From: Setophaga petechia
Lineage: Eukaryota; Chordata; Aves; Passeriformes; Parulidae
DNA length: 64,000 nt
NCBI GenBank assembly: GCA_024362935.1
Contig: JANCRA010000016.1
Coordinates: 19,513,165 to 19,577,164 of the forward strand
Reading direction: 5' to 3'
A model generated the notes under the pieces. It was not told the origin of the DNA, searched no databases, and saw only the letters and a list, made by a program, of their open reading frames with translations. Below, piece by piece: positions 24,351 through 35,318 of this stretch. Position numbers and translations under genes: made by a program. The stretch's first letter is position 1, and each line of letters opens with the position of its first letter.

Positions 24351-25382
24351 TTTCTCTAAGAGATGCAAGGCCTGTCTGCTGTGTTTTTGCAGATTATTTC
24401 TGACTTGGGCTATTTATCTCTGTCTGAGCCAGCTGAGGGGCAGTAGCTGATCTGAGGGGGAGGTTCCTGTCCTGTGCTGTTGGCCAAAAGAAGCCAAAAC
24501 AAAATCCAGCTCCCCAAAAAGCCCAGAAGCAGCACTGGTTGCCAGACCTGGGCTGGTGTGCTGGGTTTGGCTGTTTTGATCCATCTGACATCTGCCTTTT
24601 CATCAGGGGCTGGGCTGTGCCTCCCCCTGTTTCAGCAGTGGTTGCTAAGTGAGACACTGGGATGGCATTTCACCTTAGCTTTGGTGTATTGGGATTACAC
24701 CATGAATCCCTCTGCCCCAGCTACTTTCATTTATCTAAGATTTGGCTTATTTCACAAATGGACATAATGGTAGCCATTAGTATTGGCAAGACTTGGCAGC
24801 TGCAGGTTTCCTTACAGCAAAGTCCCTGGCTATTTTTCCAGTAGATTGTGATCTTCATTAATGCAAGGTCATTCCCATTTCCTTCTTTCATTTCTTCCCA
24901 TCCCAGCAGATCATCTTGAATAAATAAACTGAATTAAATGAATGATCTTTCCTTTTCAGTTGCCCTTGATATGCCATGATGCTACATAATTTCCAAAGTG
25001 CCTTTTTAGGAGATGCCTGCAAACAGCAGGGAACCCAAATGCAAGGTCATGTCTGTCCACATTTCTTTTAAAAACTCGTATCCTGGAGTCTGTTCCCTTC
25101 CAGCCTCACACCCTAAGGCTCCTTTGCAGGGGAGCTGGAGAAGGGCTGTGCCTGTTGCAGTGTGCTCTTAGGCTGACAAATATGGGTTCCATTGAGCCAG
25201 TGCAAAGATATTTGGTGCCTGAACCACCTTGAGCACTTGTGGCCCATGGTAAAATACCCTTCCAGCCCTTTTTGAGGAGTGCAGAACCAGGCTCATTTCA
25301 GTAATGACAGTGAGGGCATGCAAACAGAAGCCCAGGTGTGCCCAGGGAGGCCTGTGGCACCTGGCCTGGAGCAGCCATGGTG
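24351..25382. other. Unassigned sequence
   Basis: No recognised repeat or exon between LTR B and the duplication next to the CR1 element. Confidence 0.4.
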
Positions 25383-25498
25383 TGTCCAGCAGCACAGGGA
25401 CACTGACCATCCCCTGGGCTGAGGCCACCCCTCAGTGCTGTGTCCAGCAGCACAGGGACACTGACCATCCCCTGGGCTGAGGCCACCCCTCAGTGCTG
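25383..25498. repeat. Two-copy 58-bp tandem duplication at CR1 start
   Basis: Units 25383-25440 and 25441-25498 are identical by eye, each starting tgtccagcagcacagggaca. A third partial start (tgtccag) leads directly into recognisable CR1 sequence at about 25499. Confidence 0.95.
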
Positions 25499-25799
25499 TG
25501 TCCAGTTGTGTGAGCTGAGGGGCTGGAGCACGTCCAGAGAGGGGCAGCAGGGTTGGGAAGGGTCTGGAGCACAGCTCTGGTGAGGAGGAGCAGGTGAGGG
25601 AGCTGGGGGTGTTCAGCCTGGAGAAAGGGAGAAAACCTTGTCCCTCTCTGCAGCTGCTGAGGGAGGGTGTGGTGATGTGGGGGTTGGTCTCTTGTCCCTG
25701 GTAACAGGTGGCAGAATGAGAGGAAAGGGCCTCAAGTTGCACCAGAGGAGGTTTAGATTGGATGTTATAAACCCTTTGTTCAGGGGAGGGGTTGTGGAG
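25490..25799 (+). mobile_element. CR1 LINE, 5'-truncated, part 1 (ORF2 C-terminal region)
   Basis: CR1 is the dominant avian non-LTR retrotransposon, and ORF2 encodes its endonuclease and reverse transcriptase. This segment carries the characteristic nucleotide path 'ggagcacgtccagag ... gttcagcctggagaa ... cctcaagttgcaccagagg'. The translation in one frame includes GLKLHQRRFRLDV, a hallmark of the CR1 ORF2 C-terminus. Small deletions and frameshifts show it is dead. It is interrupted at 25799/25800 by another element and resumes at 26080. Confidence 0.9.
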
Positions 25800-26074
25800 T
25801 GTGGGGGGATAGAATGTAAGAAAATGGTGCAGAAGGTAATCTCACCCCTGAGGAGCTGCAGCTGCACCAATCACCAAAGTTAGGAACAGGCCTGCCCTTA
25901 ACAGGCACAGCTGTGTCCAGTAAGGATGAGTGCCACAAAAAACTGGGTTAGCTGGGTGAGAAGGGAGCTGCAGTTTGATGCTGTGCTGTGAAGAAGAAGG
26001 GGTCAGTGCTGTGAGGAGCTGCCCATGAGAAATCACCAGGAAGATGTGGAGCTTTTGCAATAAGATGACAACAA
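25800..26074. mobile_element. 275-bp element inserted into CR1, family not identified
   Basis: It is flanked by TGGAG direct repeats (25795-25799 and 26075-26079). Removing the element and one TGGAG makes the CR1 sequence continuous in phase with its expected order, which fixes the boundaries independently. It starts TGTGGGG and ends near GACAACAA, has no poly(A) tail, and carries a late caataag. TG...CA-like ends with a 5-bp TSD suggest a small solo LTR or non-autonomous LTR-type element. A SINE is less likely. Confidence 0.85.
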
Positions 26075-26079
26075 TGGAG

Positions 26080-26258
26080 CATTGGAGCAGGCTGCCCAGA
26101 GAGGTGCTGGAGTCACCATCCCTGGGGTTATTTAAAGCCAGGTGGATGTGGTGCTCTGGGACATGGTTTAGTGCTGGGTTAAAGACTGGGCTCTGTGACC
26201 TTAGGGGGCTTTTCCAAGCTGAACAATCCTGTCCTGTCACAATTCTAAGTGACTCTGA
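26080..26258 (+). mobile_element. CR1 LINE, part 2 (ORF2 end and 3' tail)
   Basis: This continues the element at 25490-25799. The translation contains HWSRLPREVLESPSLGLFK, typical of the CR1 ORF2 C-terminus. It is followed by the 3' UTR path 'gggacatggtttagtgctggg ... cttttccaagctgaacaat', ending in degenerate copies of the 8-bp ATTCTATG-type terminal repeat near 26250. Confidence 0.9.
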
Positions 26259-29200
26259 TGCTGTATGCTCTTCACCTCTGCTGCTGAGCTAGAGAGAAAA
26301 GGTACTGGGAGCTGTGGGTGCCAGGGATGTCAGCTGGTTTGCAGCCTCCTGGTGCTCCACACACTCCTTAAACAAGAGAGGGACCCAAACTGCCCTGGGT
26401 CACCTCCAGCCTGGGCCAGGCTGTGTTGCACAGGAGCAGTTGTAGCCCATCCAAGGTCTCACTGCAGCTCTGGAGTCTCCCCTGTGAGTTCCTGCAGTGC
26501 AGCACAGGTTCAGCAGTCAAGTGGTCATGAGCAGTAATCTCAGAAACAGCTTACAGAGCTTCTGGAGATGGAATGATACATTCCTTTTCTTCTTATGACA
26601 GTAGCAAACTGTATGATTCAGATGAAAGCAATAATTAATTCAGAAAATATCTTTATCTCAAAATATAGCTTTTCTACTGTTTTCTAAAGCCTGAAACCAA
26701 GTGATAAGAGGTCAAGGAAATACCTGCACCAGGGATTTCAGCTATTTAAAGTTCTTTGTTAAAATCATTGAAAAAAGTCCTGGTAAAAAGGAAAAGTTAG
26801 CATTAGTATGAGAATATATCCTTCTTAGGAAGTGACAAAATAAATGGCTGCTAATTCTTCCATCTAAGCAGGAAAGGGTGGTGTCACTCCATGTAGTGTA
26901 TTGGTTCTGTGTTCACAGAGCATTTGGTTAAATAGGAAACCTGGTTAAAAGGACACACTTTACTTTTGACTCGAAGTCAAACTAGTTTAGCAACTTCTGC
27001 AGGAAACTCAGGTAACTTTAATGCCCTGTTCAGGCATTGTTTACTTGACAGCCTTGTAACAGCTACACTGCTTGAGCTCCTAGAAGACAAAATTTGTTTC
27101 ATACCTTGAGGGTGCAAAGTCCCAGGGCAGCAGATGGCCCTATGATTATTATTTCCAACCTGTCTTAGCTGACCATTCCTTCCCTGTATGAACAGCTGTT
27201 TCACTCACTTCAGTGCAGCCCAGCCTGAGTGGCTATTTTTCTTCTGCCCTTTTCTTTGCACACAACATAAATCTCTTCTTTCCTTTGACCTGGCCTGCAG
27301 TTTCATCCACCTGTGCACGCCTTCAGCAATGTCAAACTCTTGCCAGATCTACTTCTCTTTTTCTAGAGAAATTCTTTTGAAACTAAACTTTTTTTTTTCA
27401 GCAGTGCTGAATAGATGGAGTCTTCACTTCTTAGATCCTCACCCTGGGAGTGCTCAGTGGGTGTGAATTTAGTCCACTTACTCTGTTTTAGTGGACTCAG
27501 CCCAGTTATTGAGTGGCATCAGGCCATGAGTGTTAGCACTGAAATGGACCCATATTGTGAAACTTGCAAGTTTTTAGCTGTGCAAAGCACTTCATATCAA
27601 CCAGTGAAGTTAATTTTGTTTCTAATATCATGAAGGTAAATGTTCAAATTAGAACATGTCAAAATTAAGATGTTCCCAGACAACCTCAGGTTGGCCTCCT
27701 TATGAATAAAGGCACTTATAAGGTGATTTTAATTCTGTAATTACACACCTTTTCTGCAGAACCTCATTTCATTTACTGTGCAGGATACTCAGAGCTCAAC
27801 AAATGAGCAGTTTCTCAGTGTTTGATTGTATCCTTTTTGCATAGGCTCATGTCCTATTTACTGTGCAGTAGTCACATTGTACTGAATATGGAAATAATGA
27901 TTTCCATGAGGAAATTCATCCTTCACAGTTAAGAATTCATTTTTGGAACACCCCTTTTAGACAAGGTGGAGGCATTCCTTTCAGCTGTGGAATGGACAGC
28001 TGGGGCAGACAAAGGTCTGGTACTCACTAAACTGGATGATGACACTTCCAGAACCTCAGTTACCCATTTTTGTTGTTTTTAACTGCAGGGACAACTCTTG
28101 TAGTGTTTAGCAGCACTCAGATTCTGCAGATCAATTACTCGAGATGGACCCCCATAAAATGAAAGATAAACAGAAACCACAGAGTTCCTGCCTCGTGTGA
28201 TTTGCACAGCATCAGAGATTCCTGGGGACAGAGCCAGCAGCAACAGCCAGAGTAGGAAGCAAGGCAGGAAGTTTGCTCTTTGTGAATGATCCTTTTCTCC
28301 TCAAGCTTTCCAGATTCTCTCAGAGAGGAAGACAGGGCAAGGGGATGCTACAGGCACCAGCTGTCTTCCTTTTTCTTTTCTGGACACTATAATTTAATTC
28401 CCTGAGTTATCATTTTGTTCCCTGCTCCCATCTCAAATTTAAGGACTTGCAGATAATGCACACAGGCAAAGAAAACCTGCTGAGGTTGCACAGTGGATCT
28501 GAGCCTCTTCCCATTTAGTTTCTGTAGGAAAAAACTAAATTTCCCATGGAAAATTCCCTGTTTTCACCTCCCTCAGTCGGTAAGAAGACTCATGCCATGG
28601 TGTACAGAGTAACTTGTAGCATAGCAAATCTCTGTTGTTGTTGTGACTGTGTCTTTCTTTTATTATATGGATATTTCTTCCCCTCAATCAAATGTCTCAA
28701 TTCACAACCCAGTGTCTGCATTTATCCACTTTGAAACGCTGATAGCAGTTTCTTTTAGGTAACTTGAAATGCAAATAAGGATATATTTGAAACAAACTAA
28801 TCCCTAAAAAGACTTGATGAAGTACTTGTAAGCTTATTTTTCTGAAAGCTGAGTCAAGTCCCACTTAAACATCAAACTGTCTTCCTGCACACAAAATAAT
28901 GAGTAAGTGATGCTCTGAAAAAGCATCACCAGACACACTGCTGATTATGTTCTGTGGGTTTTATTTTTACAGTAGAAACAGTGTTTTACTAGATCTAATT
29001 CTCTGCTGCAAGTAAAAATATGTATTCCCAAAATAGGAATATTGCATGGCAATTTAAAGATCTAAAATATAGTAGCTTTAAAAAAGGAGAAGTTGCTCCT
29101 AAAGAAGCTTTTTTGAGCTAAAATCTGGCAGGTTATATGTGTGTTCTACCTGTAGATCTGCTTCTCTTTGAATGCAGAAATATTTATCAGGAGTACTAAA

Positions 29201-29401
29201 CAGCTGTAGAACTGAGGGGGTTTATGCAAATTTGTGATATAAAGGCAATCTTATTCATTTCTCTGGAGGAAAACCCACACTTTCTGCAGGGAAAATTGGG
29301 GAAGAACAGATGAATTTGCCTTCAGGTTCTAAACAGAAGATCTGGAAATCATTCAGTGTCTGCTCTGCAGAATCTCTGGAAGACATGTGGTGAAGAAGGT
29401 G
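26259..29401. other. Unassigned sequence
   Basis: No recognised repeat family or exon. GC is somewhat higher at 26280-26530 and AT-rich elsewhere. Confidence 0.4.
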
Positions 29402-29449
29402 ATTAATTGCACATATATATTAATATTATAATATATATGTGCAATTAAT
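29402..29449. repeat. 48-bp AT-rich palindrome (21-bp perfect arms)
   Basis: The left arm (29402-29422, starting ATTAATTGCACATATATATT) and right arm (29429-29449) are exact reverse complements separated by 6 nt. More TA-rich sequence follows to about 29480. Such sequence can extrude as a cruciform. Confidence 0.95.
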
Positions 29450-29480
29450 ATAATATATAATATATAATAATATTTCATAT

Positions 29481-30050
29481 ATTATTGTGTGAAAGTTAGC
29501 AGGATCAAATTTGTGCTGATTTTTGATGAACATGGTGAATTGAAAAGTCAAAGATGATGCACAAAGGTGATAGGCCTGTTTTAGCAGTGGGTCTATCATT
29601 TTAATATTGCAGTTGGGTGGCATCCTGCATTCCTTTTTCTTTCTAAAGATACAAATTTATCTTGATAGAAATAAAAGGTTGTTTCCTGTAACAACCTGGA
29701 TTTAATTTCCTGTATAGCAATATACTTGTCTTCCATCTACAAGCTCCTTGCAGGTTACATAAATGTGAAAAGCATCTGGTTCAGACCTGTGAACATGAGA
29801 GAACAACTTTCATGTTATTGGAGCTCTGCTACTGTTTCTAGGAAGACAAAGTTAATTTTCTCTGTACTGTCATACTGTGAAATTGTAAGTGAAAGAGCCA
29901 TAAATGGTGAAGGGGTATTAAAATTAAATAATTAAAAACCCCATCACTTTTAAAAAGAACTAAGTTAGGAAAATAGAACTAAACTTAAAATGTTTCACTG
30001 CATGTACAAAGTTGTTTTTTCAGGCTTAGCTATTGAAATTCAATTGCCTG
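29481..30050. other. Unassigned AT-rich sequence
   Basis: Nothing recognised between the palindrome and the first copy of the 85-bp dispersed repeat. Confidence 0.4.
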
Positions 30051-30134
30051 TTGAAATTCAGTTCAACAGACATCTTTAATAAGCACATGTGAAAAAAAAA
30101 ATTACAATTAGAAATATTTTTTAACATAAACACA
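30051..30134 (+). repeat. Dispersed local repeat, copy 1 of 2
   Basis: It shares with 31461-31546 a block that includes tctttaataagcacatgtga and similar A/T-rich flanks. The two copies are in the same orientation about 1.4 kb apart. Confidence 0.75.
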
Positions 30135-31460
30135 GATTTTTTTCCCCCCAGGAAGGACAAAGAAGGCTGAAAAAGCCATGTTAGGTTTAATACCCTGCCT
30201 GTATTAGTGCCTTGAGGTGAGGACAGATAATACAGTTCTTACTTGTAGAAATAGCTCTGGAAATGTTACAGAAACCATCAAAAGTGGGAATAAGAACTAC
30301 ATTTAAAATATTTCTCTTACTCAGCAAGCATTATCAATTAATTTTCACATTAAACTTCATCCAGACCATAATTAATTTTCTTTTTAGGACCACAGATCAA
30401 AAATTGCTTTTACTTTTCTTAGGAAGTTCCAATATCAGAACAGCAAATCCTGGGGCCCTGATGTCCTCCCCAAGACACTAATTCAGTCTGCTTCCCTCAG
30501 CTTTTGAGGTAACTGCCCCAAAGCCACTTCAGGCACAAAACCTGAGAACTCCTTTGCATGAAGGATGTTCCTGAGCAATATTCTTTAATATTTCTGAGGT
30601 CAGACATTTTAGCAGATTATAGGGTTATTCACATGGCAAAATTTCATATAACTTCTTAGGTATTTCTAAGAGTCAAATGTATATTAGCAGTGTGTTTCTT
30701 CTGAAAGCAAAGTGCATGGACAGGAACTCTTAGTGTGTGCACAATAATTAAAGTTGGGGAGTAGATTCTGGCTCTGTGTTGTCAGGAATGGAGTTCCTCC
30801 TCAGAATCCCCTGTGCTGTGCAGCAACCCTTCCTTTCCACAGGAAAATTCATTGTGAAATCTCACTTGCAACCCTCTACAAAGAGGGGGGATAGATCCAG
30901 GTGCTTTGTGCTGAGTTTTTCATGCACTCTTCATGCAGCAGAAGAGCTAGAGTGGTTTCACAGTGTGCCAAAATTGATTATCCTAAATAAAATCAGTTCA
31001 GAATTCATTCACATTCTTCCTAAGGTCAGGTTTGTGGGCAGAACTGACAAAGAGGGGATTTCTGCTCACCTGCTGGGCTGAACTGCCTGTCAGGTACTGT
31101 GAGGAATGAACTCTGTACTTTTTGTGGGCAGTCATGTCCCACAGCTTTATTAATAATTATTACAATAAATAAATATTTATTTATTTTAGCCTGCATTGTT
31201 GTGGGACAGCAGGTGGGAAAAAGAGAAATTCCTGATTGAGGCTTACACAGGGAATGTGAGCTCATTGAATGCCTCTTACCTTGACTTTCATCAAATTATT
31301 CTCCTAGGATTTTGCTCATTTGTATGAAGAGAATCATGAGCTAAACACTAAATACTGAATGATACCAATGTGCTTTACATGTCTGCCCTGACAAACACTG
31401 AGCCAACTTTGTCTTTTCAAGGTGCAGAAAACAGGACTGAGTTAACAGGAAAACTCCAAG
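30135..31460. other. Unassigned sequence
   Basis: No recognised features between the two copies of the dispersed repeat. Confidence 0.4.
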
Positions 31461-31546
31461 CTGAAATTCAATTCAACACAGATCTTTAATAAGCACATGT
31501 GAAAAATTTAAAATGAAAAATGTTTTTTTAACTTAAACTTTATAAA
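31461..31546 (+). repeat. Dispersed local repeat, copy 2 of 2
   Basis: The partner of 30051-30134. The shared core is tgaaattca, then a/g, then ttcaacaca-like sequence leading into tctttaataagcacatgtga. Confidence 0.75.
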
Positions 31547-32412
31547 CTTTTTTAACTTATAGAAATACTTTAATTTTTTTTTTGTTTAAATCTAAATGGA
31601 TTTGTCCTAGTGGTTTAAAAGTGTCAATTTAAACCTCTCTTGTACTGCATCTGTACTGTATCAATATGGTAGCATAAGGTTGAGGTCAGAATTAAGAAGG
31701 AAAACTTTAACATTAGAAGTATTATGAAATGTAAAATGCAAATTAATATAAATAGGAATTAGGGAAAGAATAATAAAAACCAGGACACAAAGCTTTTAAA
31801 ATTAGGGTTGTGAACTACTAAAAGCAATTGATGTTAATGGAATAATGTGTGTTCTCAGTATCTTGAGGGAGAAATTCTCCTTCTGAATGGAAGGTCAGAG
31901 TGTTTGCCCTTTAAAGTGCCAGCTCTGCTACTGTTGTGCCATTTCAATCTTTCATTAAGTGGTAAAAATGTATTTAGGAAGACTTCCAGTTTCACTGGAA
32001 GTGAAATTCCAGACTTCACAGGAGTGAAATTTAAACGTTAAAGGGGAAAAATAGCAGCAAAGCTACTTTTGAAACTTAGACCTGGAGCCTGTGTTGCCTT
32101 GAACAAATCTGATTTTAGGGGTAATCAGTTATCTGGAGGTACCTGTTACAGTCATGGCATGGAGGTTATAGAAAAGGGCAGGGGATGAAATACAAAAACT
32201 ATTTTAAAATAGTCATCTTAGCAATGCCAAACCAGTATTTGGTGTTGTGTATGCTGTTAAACTCAGGGATAAACTTCTATTCTGGAGAAACCTATGAGAG
32301 ACCACATGGAAACTGCCTACAACTTTCTTCCAAAGAATACCTAAAATAACAAGCCATAGCTTAATCCTTCTCTCAGCTTCTTTCTTAAACTAGTTTTTCA
32401 CTTGAAAATATT

Positions 32413-32480
32413 ATACCAAAAAATTTTATACCAAAATTTGGTATAAAATTTTTATACCAAAAAAAAAAATTATACCAAAA
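32413..32480. repeat. AT-rich direct and inverted repeats of ttataccaaaa
   Basis: Four direct copies of (t)tataccaaaa and one inverted copy (ttggtataa) occur here. Within them, AATTTTATACCAAA (32422-32435) and TTTGGTATAAAATT (32437-32450) form a 29-bp palindrome with a 1-nt centre. An A-run follows at 32459-32469. Confidence 0.9.
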
Positions 32481-33628
32481 TTTGCTGGGCCTGAATTCAA
32501 TCAAGATGCAGCTTTGCCTTCTGCCTGCAGTCAAACATGTTTTAGTTCTGTGTTGGCTGCAGCTGTGGAAGGAGCTGCTGGGCAGCCCTGCCACCCTGAT
32601 GTCCTTGAACTGATCCTGCTGACAGCCAGAGATGTGTTACAAAACACACACAACATTTCCTACCATGCATTATTCTTCTAGATGCACTCTCTCCAATCAG
32701 GCTGTCTTCTTTCCTTGTCTGGAAATACAAAGGCACACAGAACATCAGAGGCTGATAAACTGTGATAACAGTTGCATAATGACTTTCATAAAATAACTTT
32801 TGCCATAAAAATAGCTGTTCATAATTGCTTTTGGGATATTTGAGTTTCTGATTCTTCTTGCATCATTCTAATTACTTGAGGTACTTTTTGGGGAGGTTTT
32901 TTTTTTATTTCCTTTGGGCACAATGATAAACAGTTTGATACTCAAATGTGCAGATAAAACACAATTGATTACACAGTATTTTGTTGTTCAGCTGGATGCA
33001 TATCTCTGATGGCTGCAGGACAAGACAGCTTTGAATCTCTTGGGAGTTACAAGATTAGTGTTTTTATTCTAATATTAAAGAAAATTACATTCCCAAAGAA
33101 CTCCATGGAGCTGTGATAGCCATGAGCTGGAGAGTTTAAATGCATCCTGCTGCAGCCCTGCTGGAGGGGTGTGCAGTGAGACATCCTGGCTGCAGGAAAT
33201 TGGGATCAGGCAGCTTCAGCTGAGGCTGCTTGGCTGTGGGAAGGGCTGTGCAGAACCTTATCTCTGCCAGTAACCCCAGTGCCATCAAACAAAACAGATA
33301 GAATTATATCATGATTTCCTGTTATCAGTTGTTGACATGCTGATATAGATTAGAGCTTGTGTAGCCCAAACTGGTGAGGGTTTCAGATGTCTCTGTGTCT
33401 GTTCACAACAAGTCACTTCTGGCAGTACATTCCTTTTGCTCTGTCTCTTCCCATGGGAAATGTCCCATTTCCCTTTCTGAAGTTTTGGTTTATAATCCTG
33501 GCTTGGCTTTTTGTGATTACTGCTTGAATATTGCACCTCCATGCAGAAGGGAGCTGCTGAGTGCATTTGATTTATATGAGATATATGAGGATATGAGGTT
33601 TTGGCTGGAGTCTACACTTTCTTTTTCT
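32481..33628. other. Unassigned sequence
   Basis: No recognised repeat or exon. Confidence 0.4.
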
Positions 33629-33654
33629 TTCTTTTTTTTTTTTTTTTTTTTTTA
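33619..33654. repeat. Poly(T)-rich tract
   Basis: A pyrimidine run of mainly T with a few C, ending in about 22 uninterrupted T and then AGCTCAG. It is simple sequence. No SINE or LINE body was recognised next to it. Confidence 0.9.
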
Positions 33655-33925
33655 GCTCAGTTCCTACTTTAAATATACAGGAAGTCAGCTTATCTACTGG
33701 TAGCCATATAGCATCTCATATTTGGGAGATTTTAACAGTTTCTGTGGGATGTACACAAAAGTATTGCCAGCTTCTGGAAGTCTTCAGCACTGAACAATGC
33801 TGTTCTTTTACAGATTTTTCTTTTTGTTCTTTTCCTGCTTCCTTTAGCAGACTTGTTTCTGTGTATCAGCTTGATGCTACAGAAATTTTCATGTTGCCAG
33901 ACATCATGAAACTTACTGCACTGCC

Positions 33926-33996
33926 AAAATCACAGAAACACAGAATTGATAGGGTTGGAAAGGACTTCTGGACATCATCCAGTCCAACCCCAATAT
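33926..33996 (-). mobile_element. CR1 LINE 3'-end fragment
   Basis: The plus strand reads 'cacagaaacacagaattgat ... gggttggaaaggacttctgg ... catccagtccaacccc', the reverse complement of the CR1 3' UTR and terminal repeats. Only about 70 bp remains, the usual severe 5' truncation, so it has no coding content. Confidence 0.85.
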
Positions 33997-34559
33997 AAAA
34001 TATCTAATTCCAGGCATAAGGTATGAATGCCTTTCTTTTGCTGGTCTCCTAAAGTACTGTCTCATATCTACAGCAAAAAGTGCTTTTTGGTTAATGAATT
34101 ATTAAGCTTTCTAATTTTTTATGAGCAGCTAGCTACTGGGATTGTGCTAGTGGAGTAAGCAAATAAAGTGTGTTCACTTGTAGTTTGCACTGACAGCTGT
34201 TTTGGGAGCAATAGAACAATGTATGTGCTGAAATTGGAAATAGGAGCAGCAAAGGCTGGCTGATACTACCAGGCTTCTTGAAGTTTAAATAAAACTGGTA
34301 AGTGTATTTGCAAAGGAAATTTCCCTTCCTTGACAGGAAGACAGTATCCAGCATATTTACAAACCCCCTTTTTCTAACAAAATGCACCTACTTTGGAAAT
34401 CTTACAATAAGTGCCAGTGCAATTGCCATCTGCTCTTATTCTGCCTGCCTTTTCCATCTGGGTACAAACACACTGCTCTGGATAAACCCAACTTGTGAGG
34501 CCTCAGCTTTAGCTTTGATATTTTTCAGTTTCTGTTCTGCTTTAGTGTGTGGGGCTGGG
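33997..34559. other. Unassigned sequence
   Basis: Nothing recognised between the CR1 tail and LTR F. Confidence 0.4.
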
Positions 34560-34564
34560 CTTCA

Positions 34565-34898
34565 TGTTAGGAGGTGGTGGTTCTGTGCACAGAGCAGGGA
34601 GACACAACAATTCCTGCTCTAGCTGAGGACCAAGGACAAATGATCCAAATCTCAGCCCAAGAGCACAAACAGCGTGGGCTGGAGAGAGAAAACAAGAAGG
34701 ATGGGACTGCCTGGGCTAAAGCTGTAATTGGACAATTAGCTCCAATATGCAAATGGACCAAAACTTATAAAAGTGTGAGACCCCATGACCTGTGGTCCGT
34801 TTTGGGTTGTGCTGCCCAAGGTGAATCCATTGAGGCCTCTTAATAATCCCCATTTTATTCTTTAGCTCTGTCTGGGCTGTGCTCTGGGTCAGCCTTCA
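34565..34898 (+). mobile_element. LTR F, passerine-type endogenous retrovirus LTR
   Basis: It begins TGTTAGGAGG after CTTCA (34560-34564). A second CTTCA at 34894-34898 is a possible 5-bp TSD, although the element would then end GTCAGC rather than CA, so the right edge is approximate. It contains a TATA box (TATAAAAG, 34766-34773), an octamer ATGCAAAT at 34747-34754, and AATAAT near 34841. The path 'agcagggagacacaac ... ccaaatctcagcccaagagc' is one I associate with songbird LTRs. No internal region adjoins. A 89-codon open frame within it is incidental. Confidence 0.7.
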
Positions 34899-34930
34899 CA
34901 AGGCATCCCTTGTTCCTGCAGCCCCCTGAG

Positions 34931-35318
34931 CTGTGGTGGCCCTGGCAGGAGGCTGAGAGCTGGCAGGGCTGGGTCAGGGGCTGGGGTGGCCCTGGCAGGA
35001 TGCTGAGAGCTGGCAGGGCTGGGTCAGGGGCTGGGGTGGCCCTGGCAGGATGCTGAGAGCTGGCAGGGCTGGGTCAGGGGCTGGGGTGGCCCTGGCAGGA
35101 TGCTGAGAGCTGGCAGGGCTGGGTCAGGGGCTGGGGTGGCCCTGGCAGGATGCTGAGAGCTGGCAGGGCTGGGTCAGGGGCTGGGGTGGCCCTGGCAGGA
35201 TGCTGAGAGCTGGCAGGGCTGGGTCAGGGGCTGGGGTGGCCCTGGCAGGGCTGGATCAGGGGCTGGGGTGGCCCTGGCAGGATGCTGAGAGGTGGCAGGG
35301 CTGGATCAGGGGCTGTGG
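34931..35318. repeat. GC-rich 50-bp minisatellite, about 7.5 copies
   Basis: Units starting ct(g/t)gggtggccctggcagg-like sequence lie at 34931, 34981, 35031, 35081, 35131 and 35181, exactly 50 bp apart. They are followed at 35231 by a shortened unit of about 31 bp and then a diverged unit. The central copies are identical by eye. Six unit junctions each contain a canonical G-quadruplex motif on the plus strand (the first at 34956-34986). Short open frames through it are repeat artefacts. Confidence 0.97.

Noticed and set aside
29402..29480. Palindrome as a microRNA precursor
   Set aside because: The arms are almost pure A/T and only 21 bp, with no extended stem.
33619..33654. Poly(T) as the tail of a reverse-oriented SINE or processed pseudogene
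   Set aside because: No retroposed body or target-site duplication was found next to it.
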